From: Nansenia antarctica
Lineage: Eukaryota > Chordata > Actinopteri > Argentiniformes > Microstomatidae
Length of the DNA: 64,000 bases
Assembly (NCBI GenBank): GCA_963989245.1
Contig: OZ022342.1
Span: 41,854,979 to 41,918,978, forward strand
Direction: 5' to 3'
This document shows, one piece after another, positions 10,876 through 20,875 of this stretch. The translations under genes were made by a program, and so were the position numbers. The notes under the pieces are model-generated. The model was given only the letters and a program-made list of their open reading frames with translations, was not told where the DNA came from and ran no database searches. How positions within the stretch are numbered: position 1 is the stretch's first letter; each line of letters starts with the position of its first letter.

Positions 10876-11300
10876 GTACGGTAGCCCCAGTCTTCATGCT
10901 GGCAATTGAAGTCACCAGCATAGATACAGGGGTGGGGGAACACTGGTAGACACACTGGTGTGATTCGCGAGGGTGGAGGTTTGTAGACGTTGATGATTTT
11001 TTTTTGTGCAACGTCCACGCACAGCCACTCAATCTCCGAGTCAGCCGGGGATTGGTCAGCGAGAGTCCAGCTCAACCTTTGTTGGACAAACATGGCGAGG
11101 CCATGCTTCCTGCTCAGGGTAGACCCAGCTAGCTCAAAGTTTTGTAGAACTAGCTTGTCTGCTGATATGCAGTGGGTCTCCTGAAGGAGAATGACGAGGG
11201 CCTTGGTGGTATTGGCCAGGTGTTCGATGACGTCGATCTTGCTGCCGAACACCAGCCCGGGTGAGGGGCCCTGGTTGGTTATATGTATGAACGCGGTCTC

Positions 11301-11380
11301 GTTCGCCAGACAGCGCCAACGTTCGGAGGTTCCCAAACGCGAACGCGAACCGGCACGGTTCTTTGCCGGTGTGAAAGCCC
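11301..11380 (-). mobile_element. right 80-bp arm of the foldback TIR element
   Basis: Begins GTTCGCCAGACAGCGCC and ends GGTGTGAAAGCCC. It is the inverted partner of 7732-7811 and is followed by TA at 11381-11382. Confidence 0.85.
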
Positions 11381-11496
11381 TAACAGAGGGGCTTGAGTCA
11401 GTGAATCTAAAGGAAACAGTGTTTCATTGAGTATCACATTTTATTTCATATCAGTAATGACATAAAATCATGTTGTTTCATTTCTGTGTTGAACAG

Positions 11497-11564
11497 CTCA
11501 GCCTGATGAAGAGAAGCGAAGCAATGATGTCATCATGGTGTCAGATTTGGATAGCCAGGAGTAG
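11497..11564 (+). CDS. Fc-receptor-like protein, probable terminal exon
   Basis: Acceptor gttgaacag ends at 11496. Joined in phase 1 to the exon ending at 6372, it reads AQPDEEKRSNDVIMVSDLDS, then Q-E and a TAG stop at 11562-11564. The acidic tail has no hydrophobic stretch, and none is seen between this exon and exon 3. The visible gene model is therefore a three-Ig-domain protein with a short hydrophilic tail, either secreted or lacking an exon that was lost or missed. Frame compatibility and the polyadenylation signal 170 bp downstream support the exon. It is short, so the call is moderate. Confidence 0.55.
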
Positions 11565-11735
11565 CTGTACGTCTAGCAACAAGACATGAAGCTGTTTTAC
11601 CTCAGCTTTAAAGGGGCAATCTGGGATTGGTACATCCATGTTGGGACTCATACATTAATGATAATATATAGCCATTGACTCTTGAGGAATATAACTTATA
11701 TAAATGCCTCATTAATTTACTTCAACAGAAGCCAA

Positions 11736-11741
11736 AATAAA
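11736..11741 (+). promoter_or_regulatory. candidate polyadenylation signal AATAAA
   Basis: Lies 172 bp after the proposed stop of the Fc-receptor-like gene and is followed within about 15 bp by T/TG-rich sequence. It is the best candidate for the 3' end of that transcript. Confidence 0.5.
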
Positions 11742-12259
11742 ATCTTGTTTTACTTGTTTTAAACCATGTCATTGTTAACAAACACTGTATAGCTTCAAAA
11801 CACGGTTAAAACACTCAAGTTGATCTCACGGATGGTCAGTTATTACATCCATAGCTCCGTCTCTGTAAGACATTCCTTCTTTCTGCTTCGAGCTATATTG
11901 TTGTTTCATATCATTAGTGTAATGTGTTTTAACATGCAGTTACATACCAGCATATTTTGATGTCACAAGAAAAATTAAAGGTCAATTATTGCAGACATTT
12001 TCAATCTGATCTATAATAATTGTCCATGTCCAATTGTTCCATACTAATAGCAGCCAGGGTAGAATTAGGGTTAGGGTTAGGTTTTGTGTTAAAAGGGTTT
12101 AGAAATGACACAATTGTCCTTTGTGCTCAGGCACACTGTTCAGCTCTCTCTCTCTGTTAACCCCAGCTACAAACGGCTGGATATTAAAAAAGAGAGTGAG
12201 GCTGAATGAACTAGGTTAAAAGGTGCTCTCAGGGTTGAGGCTGCTGGATAGGGTGTTAG
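11742..12259. other. intergenic, no gene seen
   Basis: AT-rich spacer with a three-unit TTAGGG-like run at about 12065-12083. This is too short to call an interstitial telomere. Confidence 0.5.
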
Positions 12260-12641
12260 TACGGTGGCCGACAAGGGCAAACGCGCTACAAATACGGAAT
12301 GCATTTCCATTAGGAGAATCGCGCTGCATATAGAGAAACGACACAAACTCAAAAACACATACAAAATCCAAAACAAATGCAACAACGGAAACGTGCTGCA
12401 GAAAGCCAAAACAAATACATTAACAGCAAACGCGCTGCAAATACAGAAACGATACAAAGTCAAAAACACATACAACCCCAGACAACACATGCAACAAGAA
12501 AACGCTGCAAATTCAGTTCACAACACAACGGAAGTGTTCACACAACGGAAGTGCAGTTCACAACACAACGGAAGTGTTCACACAACGGAAGTGTTCTGGG
12601 GGGGAACGATAAGTGGAACGGACCGGAGACGTATTTGAACC
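12260..12641 (+). repeat. dispersed repeat, copy 1 of an inverted pair
   Basis: Starts TACGGTGGCCGACAAGGG and ends GAGACGTATTTGAACC. Inside it has a degenerate tandem motif around AACGCGCTGCAAATAC and two copies of CACAACGGAAGTGTTCACAC. The same block lies inverted at 17013-17434. Flanks diverge at the same bases in both copies, which defines the ends. No clear TIR or target duplication was found and the superfamily is unknown. Confidence 0.8.
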
Positions 12642-12879
12642 ATTATTATGATTATGTCATTTCGTGGTGAAATAACTTTACTTATTGTAAAGTTAATGGT
12701 CCACTATGTAGATTGTATCTTTAAACTAGTGCTAATGGCCATGATAAATCGGTAACCATCAAGGAATGAGATCACATGATGAAGAACGGTACATGAAGAG
12801 TGCTTTATTGGTCCAAACAAAGTGTTTTCTAAAATCTGCTGTAGGGAAGGACACTGGCCTTTATCTGTCTATTTTATGT

Positions 12880-12965
12880 TTGGTTTGTTTATAAGGACAT
12901 GCACTTTGAACTGCATTTCATTGTCCTGTACTCTGCAATGACAATAAAGTTGAATCTAATCTTAT
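12880..12965 (+). mobile_element. LINE 3'-terminal fragment (L2-like)
   Basis: Contains CTGCAATGACAATAAAG followed by TTGAATCTAATCT, the standard 3' end of fish L2-type LINEs. No coding part remains. Confidence 0.65.
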
Positions 12966-14036
12966 ATGATCATGTCATTATGCCCCCTTATTCAGGTGAC
13001 TTGAAGCTACCAGAATAATATAGCCAAAAATGTATCACTATTACTATTGTGTCAATGAAAGCTATTTAAAATAGACAAAATACATGAAAAGTCATGAACA
13101 TGAAATATTACCTCCAAGGCATCTCATTCCCTGACAGCTACTGTTTAACTATTACAACCATTAGGAAGCTTTTAGAAAGCTGCACCTTTAATGCTTGGAG
13201 GTTCATTGTCTTCTCCCATTGCCTGTGAGCATAGTAGAAAGACATGGGACATTCCCACATTTAGATTTATTATTGTCTGAATATTCAGTCACAGATGATT
13301 TAATTACATTTTTTAGATTATATCTGTCATTATCAGAGGATATGGGATGCACCAATCTCCTCTTTCAAAAGACTGATGCTCTTTCAACATTTATCTAAGA
13401 TTACATCAATTTCTTCACAATGATTTATTATGTTATCAAGACTCACTGATTTTAGATCACAATAGAAAAGCAAGAGTACATTATGCCGCAGGGGACACCA
13501 TCACGTGCGGCATGGTAGACTTAAAATGATTTTAATAGGATAGTTAGGATACCGTATACAATTACATTGCATTGTACAATTACATTGTATATTGTTACTG
13601 TTTTGTTTTTAGACATTTCCTAAAACAATAGCATTCTATTGAATACTTTGTTTCTAGTCCAAAATTAGGAAAATAAATAAATAAACCTGCATTATAATAG
13701 GTTCACACAATGACTCTTGGTCCTGTTCTTGTAGTACAATTCCAGACTGCTATTCTGTCAACAAAATAAGTAAATGATAGCACTTAATACATTGCTCCTT
13801 TGGTCAGCAACCTTGAAAGAAATATCATTCAAGTTTGTACTTCATTAATAATGTAGCTTACTTCTGTTCCTGCATATATAACATGTAACAGCAAATACAG
13901 TGCTAAAAACTTCAGATTATCTAACCAGTGTGTCTACAGATGTGTGTGACAGATCAAATTGAATTTGAGATTAGAAGTTAGAAGAAACTCTGGTTGTTCA
14001 TTCTGGGTCTTGTTTGGACACTATGTAAATGTTGGT
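12966..14036. other. intergenic, no gene seen
   Basis: AT-rich sequence with no exon, repeat or transposon end that I can support. Confidence 0.5.
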
Positions 14037-14792
14037 TCACACATTGCTTGCTGCTAAAATCTTCTCTCTGTTATCCTCATACTGGTGAAGCATTTTTTGT
14101 AGGTCGTCGTCTGCTGAAATTACCTGGATGCATAAAAAGAAAAAAAGACCAAGTATTCATAATTAGATACTTCATAATTATTTGCTGTGAAACTGCCATC
14201 ACGAAAACTGTTCTACCATTAACTAGTGATGAAGAACAAGGATTCTTTGGCATGACCAATTAGTGGTTATAATAAGAGACATCAGGATATCATAAACGAT
14301 AAGCGGCATTATTTGGTAGTGATTGATCACTCACAAGTACTGGGGCAGGAACTTTAAAAGATGTCTGGTTGATCAGCCAGTCTTCGTACAGCTGATGGGT
14401 CACCTCTAAATATTCCTATACAGGGGGTAGAAGGATGGTAGACAAAGGCAGATGATGGACACAAAACTTTGGGGTGAAGCCAACTAACCACAACATTAGT
14501 GGTGATTATGTATTATTCTTCAACTCTTACCAATGGAATAATCTTCTCCTCCTCTCTGCATCTCTGCTTCAACCTCTCATAGCAGGTCTTGCATAGCAGA
14601 TGTCTGGAGGTAAACTACAACGGGGAAGAAATTAAGCCCTATATGAAGGTCCACAATCATAAACTAAGACAATAGAAGTGTACAGTATCAATAAGGCATA
14701 ATGATGACAACTATCTTTGATGAGGTTCAATATGTTTCAGAAAGATACATCTAAGAATCTGTCAACTTGCTTTTTTGTTGCTTTCTATCTAA

Positions 14793-14904
14793 CTTAGAAA
14801 AAAAGAGTGTTCTGTGGCTGTTCCTGTGGGAGAACCTTTTGAAGAAACTTTTCCAACAGAGGGTTCTACATGGAACCAAAAGGAACCTTTTTTTTCTAAG
14901 AGTG
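14793..14904. mobile_element. short palindromic MITE
   Basis: Ends CTTAGAAAAAAAGAG at the left and TTTTTTTTCTAAGAGTG at the right, with GGTTCTACATGGAACC inside. This matches a very common teleost MITE whose ends read TCTTAGAAAAAA and whose body repeats GGTTC/GAACC. It lies in a tk2 pseudogene intron. Confidence 0.75.
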
Positions 14905-15354
14905 TAGCAGAGTATTTTTAACAATGCAAATAGTACTCGGTCAGGTCCTACAGGGACGTTTGTGGACAGCTTACCAATGAGATCCACAGGAATGGCAATG
15001 TTATGTGTGATCCACTCAAACCACTCACTAAGAACAGCATAGTCCACCTCTGGCATCTTCCCACTGCAGAGAACACAACATTCTCATGTCCTTCAATGAA
15101 ACTGTAATGGACCCAAAGACCTGTCTCACAAACAGCAGTGCTGGAAACAATGCACACGCGTGTACCTTCTGTGAAGATTCTCCACAAAGATGTACTTGGC
15201 ACTGTAGATAGACCATCATTCTTAGAGGGGCTGACTGAGGAGCACAGAACAGACCATGATTATTGTGTAATGTATTTGTACAACTACATACACTGTGAGA
15301 AAGAGAGACCACCATGGATTAAACATGTGAGCTGTGTGCAACTCTGATAAGACA

Positions 15355-15560
15355 CCATTTACATTTTAGGAATTTAGCATTTTTGACGACTTTATCCAAA
15401 GCGACTTACAACAAATACATTTGTCTAAGTAAGTGAATAATCTATCCTTTTTTCTTTCTCTTTTTTTTGTAGAGAAACTGTACTGGGGGAAGTGGGGAGG
15501 ATGAGGTATTTAGGAGGGACAGTTAAGATGCAGCCTGAAGAGATGCACCAGTGCATCTTT
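15355..15560 (-). mobile_element. L2-like LINE 3' fragment
   Basis: Plus-strand wording GACTTTATCCAAAGCGACTT, then AGTTAAGATGCAGCCTGAAGAG, matches the element at 58737-59336 (coding end then 3' tail). Lies in a tk2 pseudogene intron. Confidence 0.6.
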
Positions 15561-16118
15561 ATCTGTAGTAAGTCTCCTTTAACCTAATACATAGCCTACA
15601 ATGAACTTATGGTGATAAAACTAGTGTCGACTACAATCTTTGTTTGTCTCGCTTATTCTTTTCAAGAAATTAGCCCATATAGAAATAATGGCTTGTTAAT
15701 ACAAACTGGCAAGAGTGTCTGTGTTTTTAATAATAAATATATATAATAATTTATATGTTATTAATACATTTTTAGAAAAGTTTTTTGTTTAAGACATACA
15801 GTGATCTTTGAGTGTTTGGAAGACTCACTACTAGATTCACAAATATTTGGTGTACTTACTATTGTTGACAGGTGACGGTCCAGAATGGTTAGTTGGACAT
15901 AAGTCTGTAATGTGATGCCCCATCGAGTAGGGTCCTGGTACATCAAACCCTGTAGGATGGGAGGAGATCAATAATCTGCATACAATAGTAATTTAGGAAA
16001 ATAAATAAGTATCTTTGTGAGGTCCACGCACCAGTGGATTGTGTCCAGAACATTCCTCCATTTGGAAACTGGCTCAGTCAGCACCTGACAACTCAAAAAG
16101 ATTAAATTAACACAAATG

Positions 16119-16529
16119 AAGCCCCGCGGTGGAGCAGCGGTCTAAGCATCAGTCTCTGGTGCAAGCTGCCCACTGGGGACTGGGATCGAAACCCGGTCTC
16201 GCCAGACCCGGATATGGCCGGGGCCCACGGGGAGCAGCATATTAGACGGCCGCTCCCGAGGGTGGTAGAGGCTATTTCCGGATAAGGATCCGTCGCGCAA
16301 CACCGCCCCCGTCTGGTGCCGGAATAATAGTGTTGGGCTCGAGGGGCCGGTAGCTAGTCTATCGGCTCTCTCATCTGGGCTGCCGGCCACGGGGTGCGCG
16401 TGCGGCCGATCCTACGCAATAGGCGACAGGGGATAATTGGACACTAGGTTGGGTATAATTGGATACTAAATTGGGTGAAAAAGGGATAAAATAAAATAAA
16501 ATAAAATAAAAAATAATAATAATAATAAT
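16119..16529 (+). mobile_element. tRNA-derived SINE, copy 1
   Basis: Begins GCCCCGCGGTGGAGCAGCGG (pol III box A region) with GGGATCGAAACCC as box B about 50 bp later. A unique body follows, ending GGGTGAAAAAGGGATAAAAT and then an (AAAAT)n/(AAT)n tail. A 14-bp target duplication AATTAACACAAATG flanks it (16105-16118 and 16530-16543). It is inserted upstream of the first visible tk2 exon. Confidence 0.9.
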
Positions 16530-17012
16530 AATTAACACAAATGTACGTGTCACCAGGATCGCTAGCAAAGCGAATCTGTTGCTCTTTTATAATATAATAA
16601 GTTAGTTGTAATGAGGTCTTGTTCTAAGTTAACTCAGTCTGGTTGGGAGGTGTGACGTTCATTAGCTAGCTAGCTAACGTTAGCTAAACTTCTGCAGCAG
16701 TCCAGTGTGTACAGTACAACTAACGTTAATGATAGCTAACTACTCGACATCCATCCACGTATAATCAAAGAATAATATTCAGAACACAATCATAAAGAAC
16801 ACCATAAAATAGCTAGCCACGGATTTTAACGTACACATTCATTCAAGACGGTTAGAAAGTGGCTAGCAAACTAGCCAACTGTTTATGATCAAAAGAACGA
16901 AAGAAGAATGGCACAATATTAAAGCCTTAATGTAAAAAAAAGAACATAATCACTATAATGTTGCCTTTTTTATGCCGCCTTGGCTCTCCTTGGCTTGACG
17001 ATCAAATCTCAC

Positions 17013-17434
17013 GGTTCAAATACGTCTCCGGTCCGTTCCACTTATCGTTCCCCCCCCAGAACACTTCCGTTGTGTGAACACTTCCGTTGTGTTGTGAACT
17101 GCACTTCCGTTGTGTGAACACTTCCGTTGTGTTGTGAACTGAATTTGCAGCGTTTTCTTGTTGCATGTGTTGTCGGGGGTTGTATGTGTTTTTGACTTTG
17201 TATCGTTTCTGTATTTGCAGCGCGTTTGCTGTTAATGTATTTGTTTTGGCTTTCTGCAGCACGTTTCCGTTGTTGCATTTGTTTTGGATTTTGTATGTGT
17301 TTTTGAGTTTGTGTCGTTTCTCTATATGCAGCGCGATTCTCCTAATGGAAATGCATTCCGTATTTGTAGCGCCTTTTCTCCTAATGGAAATGCTTTTGGT
17401 CTTTGCAGCGCGTTTGCCCTTGTCGGCCACCGTA
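17013..17434 (-). repeat. dispersed repeat, copy 2 of an inverted pair
   Basis: Inverted relative to 12260-12641, with the same ends. It is about 40 bp longer because a segment around CTCCTAATGGAAATGC is duplicated at the end nearest TACGGTGG. The pair brackets the tk2 pseudogene. Confidence 0.8.
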
Positions 17435-18356
17435 TGTTAGGTCTCTAGGCTTAAACATGCATAATTATTAGATACATTGGCATAAGTGCTGTAATATGGG
17501 GATAATAGATACAATTTCAGTAGTCAGTGCTTTGAAAAGAATATAAGAAAACCAATCAAATAGACAAGATAAACCTCACTCAAATGAATTAGAAAAATAA
17601 TTAAGGAGAAGTAAGTGCTGGAGTAAAGTGTAAACATAAAGAAACACTGAACCATATATAATACTGTATATGTTAGAAACAACACTCAACCATATACTGT
17701 ATACAGTACAGCCTACTGTATGGGTTACGGTTGTATACATATATTACTAGAGATCACTGTAATGCTCTTTTTATTATTTAGGCTATTACACGGCTCTCTA
17801 AAATACTCGATTCTGATTGGACAATCGCTGAAAAAACTGCGTCGTTTTAGACCCCCCCCCCCCCCTAAAGAAGAAATGGTTTATTGTGTTTATTTTCAAC
17901 TGTTGCTTTAAGTTTAGACCCTAATGTTCACAAAACAAGTAAGATTGTATTATCCCACATGAACCATCCTGGCGGTTTATGCCGGCATGTCCCGGGACAT
18001 GGCAGCATAAACCGTGGACTTGGTACATAAACCGCTTTCCCACATGTAACGTAACATATTATATACCATACAGTATATATATATATATATAATTACACAT
18101 ATAAGTCACATATAGCAATCAAGAAACACCAATGGGATATCTGTACTGATAGATGAATGACATGGAGAATTTGATTAATCTCAATCATAAGACGACACTA
18201 CACACCAGGACCTTGGAAGGTCTTTAATTGCCACACACAGCAGTTGCATGCAAACACATATTATGTGAGAGGTGAGACCACACAAAACACAGAGACACAT
18301 GCAGTAACAAACACACAGAGGTGAGACCACACTACACACACAGACACATGCAGTAA
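17435..18356. other. intergenic with simple repeats, no gene seen
   Basis: Contains a C run near 17851-17866, a CGGTTTATGCCGGCATG block repeated in inverted form around 17970-18030, a (TA)n run near 18072-18092 and a roughly 57-bp unit repeated twice at 18265-18355 (gtgagaccacac...acacatgcagtaa). Nothing coding. Confidence 0.6.
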
Positions 18357-19164
18357 AGCCCAATTTATGCTTCTGCGTAAAATCGACGGCGTAGGCTTAC
18401 GTAGGCCCGCAGCCTTTTTACGCGCACCTCTCCAAAAATGTAACTACGCGGCAGTGCCTACGCAACCGTAAGCACTGTGATTGGTCCGCTTGGTAGCACA
18501 TGATTACGACATGATTACGACTCTTTCGTAGGCCAAAATGCGGAAGCCATGACAGAAATGTCATTAACTTTTTCTGTAATTACTTATTAATAAAGATTTG
18601 AAAATTATGATAACCATCGTATTATCTTAGTTTAATGTAATTTCAATGCATCATAGAACTTTTATTTACAACAAGCATAACAAAAAAAAATCGCTATTAT
18701 GCCGATTTGAGTACACCGTTCCAACGGAGCGCCCTATGGAAGCGTCAGGCACACCCTTCCTATAAGGAGCGCGATTCACATTTACGAGATGTACAATCCT
18801 GTTTATTTAGAAATAAATGATTAGTTACAGGGAGCCCCATGGCTGTTCGTTGGGTTTAAATTATATTTATGTTAGACATATTTAATGTAAAGTTATCTAT
18901 AAGAACTGTGATTGGTCCGCTTGGTAGCGTCACATTCCGACTCTCTCGTAAATGCGGAAGTCATGACAGAAATGTCATTTACTTTTTCTGTAATTACTTA
19001 TTAATAAAGATTTGAGGCTTCCGGTTACGATGTGAAAGGAGGTAGACGCGTGGAGGGTGGCTCCCAGTATTTAATCTTTTAAATCTCAACTATCGTGATC
19101 CCTTAAACATATTTTTAAGAAAAACAATTAGAAAAAGTTCAGTTGTACAACTTGTCTCGAGGAT

Positions 19165-20034
19165 ATGCCCAACAAACGCACCAAAAGGGGCACACGATCA
19201 TCTACACCTCAACAGCTAACAGAAGACGCTAGCGAAGTAGCTAATATGGCGGCCGAAGCCTCAGCGAACCTGCCTACCGACCTACAAAATCTCCGCTTAA
19301 TGCTAGTCACAGACATGAAGGACATGATTAAGGGATTGATTGAAAGCGCCCTCTCTCCACTCAAGGAGTCTTTAGATGCTGTGCAATCAACCACCCTTGA
19401 CCATGGTAAACGCATTGCTGAATTAGAAAGGGCGCTCAACGGATACAGTGACACGACTATAGCCCTGGAAAAGACCTGTGAACGACTTAGCTCCGAGAAT
19501 GAAGCTCTCGCTAACCGCGCGGAGGACATTGAAAATCGGTCCCGCAGGTGCAACCTACGAGTCATCAATATTCCAGAGAGCGCGGAGGGAACGGATACTG
19601 TTAAGTTCATGGCTGAGTTCTTTACAGAGGTCTGCAAAGATGTCTATCCAACTCCCCCCGTGCTGGACCGTGCACATCGGATTGGCCAAGTACGCCCTGG
19701 ACCCACTGGACAACCCAGAGTGATGATTGTCCGTTTCCATTACTACCAGGACAAAGCCCGGGCTCTGAGATGCGATCGTAATCAGCTCGTATGGCGTGGA
19801 CGTAAAGTACCATTCTTCCCAGACTACAGCATCAACACATCCAAGCAGCGTGCATCATTCGCCCGAGTGAAATCACTGCTCTACGAGAAGAAGGTCAAGT
19901 TCCATCTAATTTATCCTGCTCTTCTAAAAGTGGACTTCAAGGACAAAATCTACGACTTCAAGACTGCCCCAGAATCACAACGGTTTTATAACCAACGCGT
20001 TGCTGGAGCGGATGGTGGCGGGGATGCTGACTAG
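19165..20034 (+). CDS. L1-like ORF1 protein (RNA-binding chaperone), intact
   Basis: 289-residue uninterrupted frame. In L1 elements ORF1p forms a trimer that coats LINE RNA as a nucleic-acid chaperone in the cytoplasmic particle. The N-terminus is basic (MPNKRTKRGTRSS). A coiled-coil heptad region spans roughly residues 60-130 (DHGKRIAELERALN, LEKTCERLSSENEALANRAE). An RRM-like block follows (RRCNLRVINIPESAEG near 135-150), then the C-terminal domain with RAHRIG, RVMIVRFHYYQDKARAL and KVPFFPDYS. This is the Transposase_22/L1 ORF1 layout. The start is the first ATG after the 5' UTR. The C-terminal GADGGGDAD is unusual. Confidence 0.9.
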   Translation: MPNKRTKRGTRSSTPQQLTEDASEVANMAAEASANLPTDLQNLRLMLVTDMKDMIKGLIESALSPLKESLDAVQSTTLDHGKRIAELERALNGYSDTTIALEKTCERLSSENEALANRAEDIENRSRRCNLRVINIPESAEGTDTVKFMAEFFTEVCKDVYPTPPVLDRAHRIGQVRPGPTGQPRVMIVRFHYYQDKARALRCDRNQLVWRGRKVPFFPDYSINTSKQRASFARVKSLLYEKKVKFHLIYPALLKVDFKDKIYDFKTAPESQRFYNQRVAGADGGGDAD

Positions 20035-20456
20035 TATATGGCCATATGCGGTGAGCATAAGCTATTCTGTAGCTGACACACCAAGAGGAAACGATTACCT
20101 TCATTGTTATGTATTTTGGTCTGTGCTGTTTGCCGTAGCTGGAAGTGCAATGCATATTGGGAAACCGGGTTGTTGTCTTTGTATTGAAGTACCGAGTGGA
20201 AATAAAGACGCACTAACTGAAGCTCCGTGCTCCGACTACTTTATGGTTTTATGGCAGTCATAAACCTGTCTCCGTATATAACATTCATGACTGCTAGTAT
20301 AAAGTTAAAGCTATGCTTAGCCTAACTAACTTCTATATAGCATTAACCATTTTTCTTTTTGCCCCGTTACCGTGAACTGTTGACAACCCACGAAGGATTG
20401 AATGTATATGACCCTGATCGCCACCGGGGCTGGCTAGCTCTATGTTTTGTTTATAC
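20035..20456. other. L1-like inter-ORF spacer
   Basis: Sequence between ORF1 and the inserted miniature LTR element. No ORF or motif supported. Confidence 0.5.
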
Positions 20457-20875
20457 TGTAGCGAACGGAGACTTGGTAGTGTAACTCGCCCCATGCGGGA
20501 ATCGAACCCCGATCTCCCGCATAACCGACGACCGCGCTAACCATTAGACCAAGAGAGTTAACTCCCTTGGTGGAGCTGTTAACGGGCCTCATACAGGATC
20601 GTTACACTATCCTCACCGTTCGGGAGAGCGTGCCCTCACGCTTCACTATGTCAAGTCCCTCACGTGGACACGCCTCTCCGATGGCCTTCTGTCCATCCCA
20701 ACTTTCTGACACCAGTGTAGCGAACGGAGACTTGGTAGTGTAACTCGCCCCATGCGGGAATCAAACCCCGATCTCCCGCATAACCGACGACCGCGCTAAC
20801 GACCGCGCTAACCATTAGACCAAGAGTTAACTCCCTTGGTGGAGCTGTTAACGGGCCTCATACAGGATCGTTACA
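20457..20875 (-). mobile_element. miniature LTR retrotransposon (TRIM) with tRNA-like LTRs
   Basis: Two direct repeats, 20457-20606 and 20716-20875, surround a 109-bp interior. On the minus strand each repeat begins TGTAACGATCCTG and ends CTCCGTTCGCTACA (TG...CA). The interior begins CTGGTGTCAGAAAGTTGGGA, nearly the complement of a tRNA-Leu 3' end (usual PBS TGGTGTCAGAAGTGGGA with two one-base gains), placed where a primer-binding site belongs. A 4-bp duplication ATAC flanks the whole (20453-20456 and 20876-20879). There is no coding capacity, so it must be mobilised by another element. The right repeat has a 12-bp internal duplication (GACCGCGCTAAC). Confidence 0.8.
20485..20560 (-). other. 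tRNA-like segment with pol III A and B boxes inside the LTR
   Basis: On the minus strand it reads CTTGGTCTAATGGTTAGCG (A-box region, like the D arm of tRNA-Glu/Asp) and, 43 nt after the start of TGGTCTAATGG, an exact GGTTCGATTCC B box. This is normal tRNA spacing. CTCTCTT and GGGGCGAG can pair as an acceptor-like stem with one mismatch. The anticodon arm is not a convincing tRNA, so this is a tRNA-derived module, not a functional tRNA gene. It is repeated in the other LTR and in the solo LTR at 52489. Confidence 0.7.

Larger units (their letters stand above)
7812..11300 (-). mobile_element. I/Nimb-like LINE, minus strand, nested in the foldback element
   Basis: Non-LTR retrotransposon read from 11300 down to 7812, ending in a (GAA)n tail (plus strand cttcttcttcttc at 7811-7828). 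In order it has an apurinic endonuclease domain (LLQETHC, YAGDFNCQHEDWGY, NTGTNPDLAF), split by a solo LTR, then the reverse transcriptase, then a C-terminal Cys-His knuckle (CECGAEEQTADHVILDC). The extreme 5' end of the endonuclease is missing and several frameshifts are present, so it is inactive. The I-superfamily/Nimb assignment comes from resemblance of the RT block and the GAA tail to fish elements I know. Confidence 0.85.
14037..16084 (-). pseudogene. tk2: mitochondrial thymidine kinase 2 pseudogene, introns retained
   Basis: Intact TK2 phosphorylates deoxythymidine and deoxycytidine in mitochondria. Seven exon remnants lie in order on the minus strand: 16032-16084 (VLTEPVSKWRNV), 15860-15949 (GLMYQDPTRWGITLQTYVQL), 15166-15234 (KYIFVENLHR), 14975-15063 (GKMPEVDYAVLSEWFEWI, NIAIPVDLI), 14531-14614 (YERLKQRCREEEKIIPL), 14335-14415 (EYLEVTHQLYEDWLINQTSF) and 14037-14123 (ends NREKILAASNV, stop). 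Splice sites are mostly kept. Lesions: one base lost after RNV in 16032-16084; a net loss of about 4 bases in the VSPVRMMERS block of 15166-15234; about 4 bases gained with a repeated TGCTATG in 14531-14614. The P-loop exon (GNIASGKT) is not seen upstream. Retained introns make this a decayed duplicate, not a processed copy, unless the assembly is poor here. Confidence 0.85.

Noticed and set aside
12065..12083. Interstitial telomere
   Set aside because: Only about three TTAGGG-like units.
14751..15315. Minus-strand frames of 84-101 codons treated as single ORFs
   Set aside because: They read through exon-intron boundaries of the tk2 remnant; only the exon parts are meaningful.
20485..20560. 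Functional tRNA gene
   Set aside because: A and B boxes are good but the anticodon arm does not fold properly and the segment is part of an LTR repeated three times in the window.
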